DNA of 64,000 nt from Sporopachydermia quercuum (taxonomy: Eukaryota; Ascomycota; Sporopachydermiomycetes; Sporopachydermiales; Sporopachydermiaceae), in NCBI GenBank assembly GCA_001599295.1, contig BCGN01000001.1, positions 1,240,001 to 1,304,000 on the forward strand, written 5' to 3'. The notes below the pieces were generated by a model. The model saw only the letters and a list, made by a program, of their open reading frames with translations, had not been told where the DNA came from and searched no databases. The position numbers were made by a program, and so were the translations under genes. Shown piece by piece: positions 55,850 to 64,000 of the stretch (positions are counted from its first letter, which is position 1; every line of letters begins with the position of its first letter).

Positions 55850-56770
55850 ATGCTAGGAATATACAGAAGGCTTGCAAGAGGTGGTCCTCAGCTTGGTACT
55901 AAACAGCAATATCTAGTATATAGTATAGCGCTCAGCAGGAAGCCAATTAGCAATTTCACTAGGCTTCAATCCTCCTCCTCATCATCACCATCATCAACTA
56001 ATAATACTAACCAACAAGATACCGGTACTGTAAAAAAGAAGAAAGCAAAAGGAATTGTGGTTCTTGGTTTCGAACCTGAAGTTCAGGGGTTCAAGTATAG
56101 CTTTTCCCCAATTTTCAAATCTATCGTGTTTTTTGTCTTAGGATACGCCATATTCGTCAAAGATTGGCAGAGCAGAGATGATGCACATAGACCTGACAGT
56201 GAAGACAAAGAGCTAGGAGAGAAGTTAGCGCAACATCCGTTGGTAAAAGAGTTAGATTCTCATAGCAAAAAAGGCCTACTACGGAAAGTACTTCACAGCG
56301 ATGTTGTACCTGATATATTTAAACCAGATCATGTCTCAATTGGATTACTGTTTGGTCCTGGAAAGCTAACTGTTGATCCTTTGTTATATTTCCATGAAAA
56401 GGATGGTACAGCTTATGCTTTTTTCCATCTAGGTGAAGAATTATGTAATCATGACGGAACAATACATAATGGATTGTTAGCAACATTGATGGATGAAGGT
56501 CTATGTATGGCAGGTTTCCCTTTCTTGCCTAGTAGAAGAGGAGTGACTGGTAGCTTCAAAGTGGATTTTGTCGAGAAAGTGCCACCAGATACGTTTGTTC
56601 TATTAAAAGCAAAGGTTGCTTCGCATAAGGGAAGAAAAGTTGTCATTGAGGGTCATATTGAAACATTAGAGTTTGATGACAAAGTCGAGCCGACAGTTCT
56701 TGTAGCAGGATCTTGCGTTTTGATTGAACCAAAAATATTCAAGTATATCTCTTGGGCTTTACCTTTCTAA
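55850..56770 (+). CDS. Mitochondrial hotdog-fold (thioesterase-like) protein, Fmp10-like
   Basis: 306 residues. The Arg-rich, acid-poor N-terminus looks like a mitochondrial presequence, followed by a Ser/Asn-rich linker, one membrane helix (about 87-103, SIVFFVLGYAIFV) and a 4HBT/hotdog domain: FHLGEELCNHDGTIHNGLLATLMDEGL fits the HGGxxAtxxDE signature, then GSFKVDFVEKVPPDTFVLLKAKV. It resembles fungal Fmp10/UPF0644 proteins of the mitochondrial inner membrane. An acyl-CoA thioesterase activity is inferred from the fold; the substrate is unknown. HNG replaces the usual HGG. Confidence 0.75.
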   Translation: MLGIYRRLARGGPQLGTKQQYLVYSIALSRKPISNFTRLQSSSSSSPSSTNNTNQQDTGTVKKKKAKGIVVLGFEPEVQGFKYSFSPIFKSIVFFVLGYAIFVKDWQSRDDAHRPDSEDKELGEKLAQHPLVKELDSHSKKGLLRKVLHSDVVPDIFKPDHVSIGLLFGPGKLTVDPLLYFHEKDGTAYAFFHLGEELCNHDGTIHNGLLATLMDEGLCMAGFPFLPSRRGVTGSFKVDFVEKVPPDTFVLLKAKVASHKGRKVVIEGHIETLEFDDKVEPTVLVAGSCVLIEPKIFKYISWALPF

Positions 56771-57123
56771 TTTTTCTGTTCAGTTTGATATAACTTCTCA
56801 TTATGCTGTCAATGAAACAAAGAAAAGAGAAGATAATTAGATTGATACATAGATATATAAACAGACGTTACAATTACTGATTCACCACCCATATCATAAA
56901 AGATGTTCGTATCATAACGAGCATATATTTAATAATACTAATATTTAATACTTTAAATTACAATTATTTTAATCCCTCCGGGAATGTTGCTGCAACTACA
57001 TTTGTGTCTGTATAGTCATAATCATCATATATATTCGTAATCATATTCATAAAATCATCGCAACTACTAACAAATCATAAAAAGGCTAATCATTTGAAAA
57101 AAATAAAACAATAGAACAATCAT
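56771..57123. other. Convergent spacer
   Basis: About 350 bp between the stops of the thioesterase-like gene and AOX. AT-rich; nothing recognised. Confidence 0.6.
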
Positions 57124-58164
57124 TCAAGCAGCAATCTCATCACGTTTCCAACCTGTTGGATGGTGTGTCGACAAATCATTACCAGGCTGGGGTTTGCCAT
57201 TAACAATCTTCATTGCAAAAGGATTTCTATCGGTTGTCTTCAAGTTACCAAATGTATGATTCACTTCTCTATGTTTTGCTTCATCAGCTCTAATATAAAG
57301 AATTAAATCTCTCATTGTAGAGTTTTCACCCATATGCCAGTAATCCTTTGCAATATCAGGAACCTCTAACGTTTTCCACTCGGGCAATAGACCGTTATCA
57401 ATATCTTCCAAAAGACGAGTGTAAGTTAGAACAGCTTCTTCTTCTAAATATCCAACAAACCTGTGACAAGTTCTAGGACTAACTAAGTAAGAAAAGAAGA
57501 ACATATTAAAGAAAACACCTTGCCCTCCTAAAAGCATCATTCTCATGAAGAAACCAGGTTTTGCTAATTTCATGAAAACTAAAAGATGCATTCTTTCATT
57601 ATAAGCTTCCTCTAAAAGACTTTGAATCCATGCTTTATCTCTTCTCAAAAGTCTTAAAGAATGAAGATGACGAACCATGCCACCAACCATACCAGGGACA
57701 CCAGCAATAGATTCTAAGAACACAACTCTGGTCAACCATTTCTCTGGAGTCATACGATGTTGTAAACTATATTCTTTACCTTCTTCAGGGTGAATATATC
57801 CTGTGAAGTAATCAAATGTTATTCTTAACGTTCTCATCACAGTGAATGCTACCTTATCGCTAAAGCTTTCAGGTGCTCTATGAGCAAATGCAATAGTTTC
57901 CATTTGCTCTTTAGGGAAATTAGGATGTTCCCAAGCAGGTTTCGTCACATAATGATGGTCGTCTTTGTCCAATAAATTAGAAGATTTGGTATCATTTTCC
58001 GTAGCAATGGTCTTAGTAGAATTGAAATGAATTGAGGAGCCTGAGAAGCTTCTAATAGCCGTATGGTTAGCATTTAGAAGAACAGGTGCGAGTATACCGC
58101 AAGTCAAGGGAACAACCTTGGTTCTCGCGATTCTTGCGTTTGCTGTCAAGAGAAGAGTTGACAT
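57124..58164 (-). CDS. AOX1: Alternative oxidase (cyanide-insensitive)
   Basis: This 346-residue mitochondrial inner-membrane di-iron quinol oxidase transfers electrons from ubiquinol to oxygen without pumping protons. The N-terminal presequence is rich in Arg/Ser (ending near RSFSGSSIHF). The four-helix-bundle ligands are visible: Glu151 in LESIAGVPGMV, Glu190 and His193 in EEAYNERMHLL, the LEEEAVLTYT motif at 240-249, and Glu295/His298 in RADEAKHREVNH. Length is usual for fungal AOX. It implies a branched respiratory chain, which many yeasts outside Saccharomyces have and which can drain excess NADH. Confidence 0.96.
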   Translation of the reverse strand: MSTLLLTANARIARTKVVPLTCGILAPVLLNANHTAIRSFSGSSIHFNSTKTIATENDTKSSNLLDKDDHHYVTKPAWEHPNFPKEQMETIAFAHRAPESFSDKVAFTVMRTLRITFDYFTGYIHPEEGKEYSLQHRMTPEKWLTRVVFLESIAGVPGMVGGMVRHLHSLRLLRRDKAWIQSLLEEAYNERMHLLVFMKLAKPGFFMRMMLLGGQGVFFNMFFFSYLVSPRTCHRFVGYLEEEAVLTYTRLLEDIDNGLLPEWKTLEVPDIAKDYWHMGENSTMRDLILYIRADEAKHREVNHTFGNLKTTDRNPFAMKIVNGKPQPGNDLSTHHPTGWKRDEIAA

Positions 58165-61100
58165 TCCCGAAAGGCTTTGAGTAAACGGGTTTGAAAATCT
58201 GATAATTCAGCAAAATGTTAAACAGATGTCAATTATAAGGTTATTTCATCACTAGATCTCTGTTATAGTATGAATGAGTAGAAGCTGGAATAAGTATAGG
58301 GATGAAAGACAAGAAAACAGATGGAAATGGCTTGTATTTATATATATATTTGATAGGACACAACTGGAACCTTTTATATAATGATCTTTCCTGCTACATT
58401 TGATATTCAATCAATTTTCTTGGGACAACAATAAGATTGTTCTTAAGATTTTGTCAACTACATCTTCTTACTGGTTTATTTGAGATGTCATTTAGACAGA
58501 ACTAAAATGAGTACCTATAATTCAGAATCGAAACTTTAACTTTGTTTTCCATAAAACACTTAAAGTTTGCGCAATCTTAATTTCAAACTGAATTTCCGAG
58601 TTATTGAAACTTTAAAAGCCACAAAATGAACTATGGCACTTGCTGTCTTCGGAACAAGTTGTGGCTTAGGCGGTTTTATCAGTCAATTCCCCATTCCCAG
58701 AGGAGTTTAACTAGTCATTGCCAGTAAAGCAGATTGTATTTTATAATTAATATTAAGCAAGCAATTGAATGAAGTAATAAAGAAAGTTATAATTGAACAA
58801 GAATAGATCTTGGATTATGACGGGCGGTTTTCAAACTTGTAGTAGAGGAACAGGAAATAGCAGAAACCAGTATCAGTCCAATGAAAGAGCAAGTAAACGG
58901 CTCGCACGCACATTCGAATAAGATACAACTGATATCAGTTGTAGCATCTGGGACATTCCTTAAGTTAATTCCGAAGGAACCACAGTTACCATATTAGGAT
59001 TATTAGAACCCTTTAATGAGCAATATTTTTTCTCATACAGTACTTTCGTTTCCTATGAGTGATTCAGGTTTTATAGCTTACCAGAAATTATCAAACCGAT
59101 GACCAGCATTGTTAGAAATTCAAGTGAGGTATCATTGGGAAGGAATAACTCGGAAACATTAAAGAAAAATTAATAGAATATAAGATAAAGAATAAACTAT
59201 TTTCCATATAATCAAAGGCTAGACACTGTCAAGTATTAGTAATAGATATCTATTTGCTCGTTATAAAGGAATGACCTGTTTGATACAATCAATAAAAATA
59301 GCTGGGATAATTCGAGTTATGTTCAAATGGTTAAGGAAGTTTTCGGGTTTTTGAATTTGGATTTACTGCTAACCCCCTTTTGGATATTTATCAAACTTTT
59401 ATTATATAGAACTGTATTATCGGATTACTTTGATAATCAAACGAATTGTTCTTTGAATAGCATACTCTGTTTGACTTAATCTACATACTACGATGAATAG
59501 ATCATAGAGGCAATATGACTTTGATTCATCATAAGTGTCTACGAATTTTGAACCTGATCCAATCAAATTCAAATCAAGCCAAATGAATATCACTTGAATT
59601 CAGGATCTACCTACTTTCAGCAATCATCACCGAAACAAGCCAATTCGATAACCGTGTATTAATTCCAATCTTCTGTTCGTTCTAACGTTTCATTTACATC
59701 TATCAACCCGTTCTGAAGTCACAGGTCTCGGAAAGATCAGGACTGTTAACAGTTCAATTTCCTATTCAGTATAGCAAAAATGACTACGCCACATTTAAGG
59801 TAAACGATCCTGCAAGAATACGTAAGATCTTAGTTTAATTTTCTAAATTAGATTATACTTTGACTAATAGACCACAATTGTACCTTTCAAAAGTTAAGGT
59901 TTAGTATTTTAAAGTTCTGGAACAATGCTTTCTACCGAAGAAGTATGTTTCTCCGAAGAGGTGAAGGAAGCGAAGCATTCAGCACAACATCTCGTCAACC
60001 AGGGAGATTCAAGTTTTCTTGGTTAGTATTCAGTTAGATAGTGAGCTGGTCACTGAATGATATTGCGTATGGATAGATTTGATTCTTTGATAGAAGGTTG
60101 TTCATATAGAAGGAAGAACTAAAATAATACAAAGTAAGTGATAAGAATCCCCTGAGATGAGTTGCTCTCCTTGCCTCAATTGATCTTACATTCCTATGAT
60201 AGATAATATAGGAGTTGAAACGGACGTCTCTTAGACTCCATTATTCTAACGGTTGCATCTTCCTATCTAACTGTAAAGGCTACAAACAAAAAGGGTTATG
60301 TGAATAAGTAGGCGAACTAGGTGATGTTAACGTGGGGGAAAAACAATCAAGGATGTTCTACTATGAAAGAGTGAGATTTATTATTGATTATCAATCAACT
60401 TGACTATTCAAGTTTTCGTTGGTTCATCCTTTTGTTCAGTTTTCTTGGTTCAATTTCAAGGGAAAACAGTAGAAAAAAACTACGTATTTGTTCTGAATTA
60501 CTCGGCTGAAAATCCATGAAGAAAAAAGCACCTATCCTCTTAATCAATTTTGATGCTAGCAGCTCTTCTACAGAAAGTAAAGACAAAAGATAATCGAACC
60601 TCCTTAACATCAAAATTGCATACTGTACATAAGCATTATTCAAAAAATCATATAATGGATTACCTGCTATTCTATAATTACAAATTCAATCGAACGAACA
60701 GCCAATCATATGCGCAGCAGGTAACATCTGATTGTGGCCACCTCAAAAACCCCAAGATGCTCACTTCATTCAGTTTTCAGTCAGTTAGAAGTCTCAGTCT
60801 CAAATATTTCCTATTCCTACTCTCATAGCTGCTTTACTCCAGCAGAGATACCATATATAATCATAAATGAAGTAATAAAACTAAAATAATCATTATTTGT
60901 TATTTTGTATTTCATCGTTAAGTGTTTAATGTGTCAAGTAACTACATACGAAAGCACGTTCTCTAGCAAACACATTACAAGAAGTACCTTACATATTGAC
61001 CTCTAGGAACTTATATTTCAACCTAGACAAATGAATCAGTAATACTACATTAGCTGGTTCATTCATTTGACTATCAAATCTCTGAAAACTGAAAAAACAG

Positions 61101-61222
61101 CTACCCGTAAGTTTTTAATTACAAGTGCTCAATAAAACTTTTGTTCATTCTTTTCATTTATACAAATCACGCAGGAACTTTCTCAGTATATCCAACACTT
61201 CTTCAATTCGCCTAACCTTGCC
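58165..61222. other. 3-kb spacer upstream of AOX and downstream of YME1
   Basis: No recognised gene. A plus-strand frame opens at 59926 (MLSTEE, then the donor-like GTATGT), which could be a first exon, but no acceptor and second exon could be matched. AOX's promoter should lie in 58165-58700, where TATATATATA occurs at about 58340. Confidence 0.45.
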
Positions 61223-63379
61223 TCAGCTTGCCTCAACAGCAATAATTGGGAATAATGTATCACCATCAACAGATTCACCTCTACTATCTTCTTTACTGTT
61301 TCCTTTAACAATAGTATTTGTTACTAGTTTCTCCTTTTCCAACTTTTCACCTTTTACTACTTTCTCAATCTCATCTTTAGTTAAAGTCTCATATTCTAAC
61401 AATCCACGAGCTAAACGTTGTAATTCTAAGGATTTACTTCTCAGTAAATTCTGGGTACGTTCTTCTGATGCAACAAGCATCTCCCGTACTTCTTGATCAG
61501 CAGAATCTCGTATCTTTGGACTCCAGGATTCCCATTCATCAGACAGTCTTACTGGCCCAATCTTCTCAGACATACCATACTGAGTAACCATAGCTCTTGC
61601 GGTTTGGGTGGCAGATTGCAAATCTGATCCGCACCCAGATGTTGTATTTTCCTTCCCATAGGCGATTTCTTCGGCAACTTTACCACCCATGCAAACATCT
61701 AAACGGGCCAAGCACTCTCTCTTAGTTATATCGATTTTATCCATCTCTGGTAACTGAAAAGTTACACCAAGGGCTCTACCACGAGGTAGAATTGTTGCTT
61801 TATATAAAGATGTAGCTCCAGGGGTATACATTGCCATAATAGCATGGCCAGCTTCATGGTAAGCAGTAGATATTCTTGATGCTTCTGTCATCACCATAGA
61901 TTTTCTTGCCGCACCCAGAAGGATTTTATCTTTAGCCCATTCGAAATGAGACATATCAACAGCCAAAGCATTTTGTTGTGAAGCATGAATTGCTGCCTCG
62001 TTCACCAAATTCATTAATTCTGCGCCGGACATTCCTGGGGTACCTCTAGCAATAACTGTTGGGTCAACATCAGCTGCACATTCAACGTTCTTCATATGAT
62101 GCTTCAAAATATCAGATCGGCCTCTGACATCAGGTAAATCTACATTAACAATCTTATCAAATCTTCCTGGACGGGTTAATGCTTTATCTAGAGATTCAGG
62201 GAAATTTGTTGCGCCAATAATAATGATACCTTCAGTTTGAGAGAAACCATCTAACTCAACTAGTAATTGGTTTAACGTTTGTTTAGCATATGCTTGATCT
62301 CTAGGATTTCTCTTACCTCCAATAGCATCTAACTCATCAATGAATACAATGGCGGGTGATTTGGCTCTGGCAGCAGCAAATAGTTCTCGCACTCTTTTTG
62401 CACCAACACCAACATACAATTCATCAAATTCGGATCCTGACATGAAGAAGAAAGGAACTCCTGCTTCACCAGCGGTAGCTCTTGCTAATAATGTTTTACC
62501 AGTACCTGGTGGACCTGTGAGTAAGACTCCTTTTGGCAATTTACCACCTAAACCTGTGAATTTAGTAGGATCGCGTAAAAATTCTACAATTTCTTCTAAT
62601 TCAGCTCTTGCTTCATCAACACCATGAACATCGGAAAATCTAACGTCAGACTGAGCCATGTCAGCATCTTTAGCTCTCGTAGAATCTCCTCTTCCAAGAA
62701 TCGAACCGGAATCTGAAAGAAACTCGGCACCGGTTCTGATGGCATAACCAATAGCAATTACAGGGATCAAAAATCGCAGTAACTTGGTGAACAATGTAAG
62801 ATAAGACTCAGTGACAACAACGTGAAGAGGTTCAGCTTTGGTGCCTGAACCATAACCCATTGACCCAATGCCAAAATTTCCTTGATTGAATCTTGCCTGT
62901 CTTGTATTGGCCTCTGTATTGTAATTATTTCCACCGTTATTTCTTAAGGACTCATTGACAGCTGCTGCTTTACTGTGTTGCCCTATACGTTCTAACGCTA
63001 AAGCATACAACATAGCACATTCTTCATTAGAAGAAATTCCTGGGGTTTCAAATCTGGAAACAACAATATGAGGATAGTTTGCTTCTAACAATAGTTTATA
63101 GAAATCCGCTTGAATACCAGGATTCACTAATTCTCTGTTAGCAACCCGTTCTTTAGCTGCAAGTACTTCGTTATTGATATTTGACCCATTTCCTAATGGA
63201 GAGACCTCTGAAGCGAGCTTTGATTGTGATGTCGACGAAAATAACCGAATAGAAGGTGATTGGAGTCCACGAGATAATCCTGATTTGATTATAAGGGTTG
63301 CTGACGGTATTGATGCTCGTAATAGCAAGTTGTTACCATTCCTAAGTACCCTACCTTGTTTCAAACATCTGGACAGCAT
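61223..63379 (-). CDS. YME1: Mitochondrial i-AAA protease
   Basis: This 718-residue ATP-dependent zinc metalloprotease of the mitochondrial inner membrane faces the intermembrane space. The presequence is Arg/Ser-rich (LSRGLQSPSIRLFSSTSQ). The Yme1-type N-domain is FYKLLLEANYPHIVVSRFET (93-112), followed by one membrane helix (about 197-215). The AAA module has Walker A GPPGTGKT (289-296), pore loop YVG (322-324), Walker B IVFIDELDAIGG (344-355) and arginine fingers in RPGRFD. The M41 zinc site is HEAGH (508-512). One transmembrane helix and the N-domain separate it from Yta10/Yta12. Slightly shorter than S. cerevisiae Yme1 (747). Confidence 0.96.
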   Translation of the reverse strand: MLSRCLKQGRVLRNGNNLLLRASIPSATLIIKSGLSRGLQSPSIRLFSSTSQSKLASEVSPLGNGSNINNEVLAAKERVANRELVNPGIQADFYKLLLEANYPHIVVSRFETPGISSNEECAMLYALALERIGQHSKAAAVNESLRNNGGNNYNTEANTRQARFNQGNFGIGSMGYGSGTKAEPLHVVVTESYLTLFTKLLRFLIPVIAIGYAIRTGAEFLSDSGSILGRGDSTRAKDADMAQSDVRFSDVHGVDEARAELEEIVEFLRDPTKFTGLGGKLPKGVLLTGPPGTGKTLLARATAGEAGVPFFFMSGSEFDELYVGVGAKRVRELFAAARAKSPAIVFIDELDAIGGKRNPRDQAYAKQTLNQLLVELDGFSQTEGIIIIGATNFPESLDKALTRPGRFDKIVNVDLPDVRGRSDILKHHMKNVECAADVDPTVIARGTPGMSGAELMNLVNEAAIHASQQNALAVDMSHFEWAKDKILLGAARKSMVMTEASRISTAYHEAGHAIMAMYTPGATSLYKATILPRGRALGVTFQLPEMDKIDITKRECLARLDVCMGGKVAEEIAYGKENTTSGCGSDLQSATQTARAMVTQYGMSEKIGPVRLSDEWESWSPKIRDSADQEVREMLVASEERTQNLLRSKSLELQRLARGLLEYETLTKDEIEKVVKGEKLEKEKLVTNTIVKGNSKEDSRGESVDGDTLFPIIAVEAS

Positions 63380-64000
63380 TTTTGATCAAAAACATAAAGC
63401 TCCTCCTTCTTTTGCGTTGTGTTCAAGTGAATGAATAAATAATGCAATCTGACAAAAACAATTATGGTCTAGAATGTCTTGTTTGTTGCTATTTTCAAAG
63501 TGTTCCCTGTAAGAAATACTATCCTGTTGAGATGTAATACTCAGTGATTTTTATGGGAGTAACTGATTAGTGCGATTGATTAAATATAATAACTTTTTTC
63601 TATGAATGAACTATCACCGCTTTTGTTGAACTACTACTACAACAACAACCTCTACTTCTTCTTAACGCATAATAAAATGGTTTATATTGGTTGTCAAACA
63701 GCTCAACGAGCGAGCTATAAATGGATAATTCAATAGATAGACCCTTTGGTAGATAAATAGATAGGAATGAGTAAATTGGTGATAAGAATGGAGAGAGAAA
63801 GGAAGGCAAGGATGGAAGATCAGTTGAGAAAATAAGACCCTTCCACGGAAGCTTAGGGACTGATAATTTAGAAATTTGCCTTCGAAGCGTGACATAGTAA
63901 GTCATGAATAACGGACAAACGTGTCACATTATTATATGAATATTTTATAGTCACGTGGGCCAGAGGAGCTTATGATAGCTTTAGACCCCCAAAGTCGTGC
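63380..64000. promoter_or_regulatory. YME1 upstream region, window end
   Basis: About 620 bp. Contains an E-box CACGTG (63952-63957) near the right edge and T-rich frames at 63600-63905 in two registers that look like chance. The next gene lies outside the window. Confidence 0.45.

Noticed and set aside
1130-59925. Recurring AACTTTAA / TTAAAGTT-like words in spacers as a dispersed mobile element
   Set aside because: Occurrences share only short AT-rich words with no common flanks, ends or target duplications.
1-64000. tRNA or rRNA genes
   Set aside because: I looked for GTTCRANNC B-box pairs with matching A-boxes and found only isolated, coding-region or non-paired matches.

Overview
This window is a chromosomal segment of an ascomycete budding yeast (Saccharomycotina). 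It is AT-rich and nearly intron-free: one spliceosomal intron is clear, at the start of the GLO3 gene. It carries yeast marker genes (eIF5, EMC2, TIP41, ERV2, GLO3, BNA4, YME1) plus alternative oxidase. CTG codons fall on family-conserved leucines in the xylose reductase (codon 76) and in BNA4 (codon 239). This argues that CUG is read as Leu, so this is not a CTG-Ser1 yeast such as Scheffersomyces, nor a CUG-Ala yeast such as Pachysolen. Isolated single N bases suggest unresolved heterozygous sites in a draft assembly. I cannot name the species.

The first 27 kb is the highlight: an apparently complete xylose-utilisation locus. It holds two tandem Xut1-like sugar transporters (2561-4273 and 7590-9305, minus strand), xylose reductase XYL1 (15856-16827, plus), xylitol dehydrogenase XYL2 (17621-18688, minus), D-xylulokinase XYL3 (20864-22609, plus) and a Zn2Cys6 activator of the XlnR/Xyr1/Xlr1 xylanolytic family (23960-26788, minus). 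Uptake, three catabolic steps and the probable pathway regulator are therefore linked, with no unrelated recognisable gene between them. The gene spacers are unusually long (up to 6.5 kb) and carry clusters of CTGGGG, a Mig1/CreA-type sequence. The xylose reductase has lost the Lys, Asn and Arg of the usual coenzyme-phosphate pocket (Met273, Thr275, Tyr279 instead). That predicts a preference for NADH, which would match the NAD+-type xylitol dehydrogenase next door and give a redox-balanced pathway.

From 29 to 33 kb come two nitrogen genes: a UGA1-type GABA transaminase and a DUR3-type urea transporter, arranged tail to tail. A 5.1-kb stretch without a recognisable gene follows.

From 38 kb to the end the window is ordinary housekeeping sequence: TIF5, EMC2, TIP41, ERV2, some small uncertain genes, a GPI-anchored wall protein, GLO3 (with intron), BNA4, a mitochondrial thioesterase-like protein, AOX and YME1. 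No tRNA, rRNA, transposon or CRISPR array was recognised.
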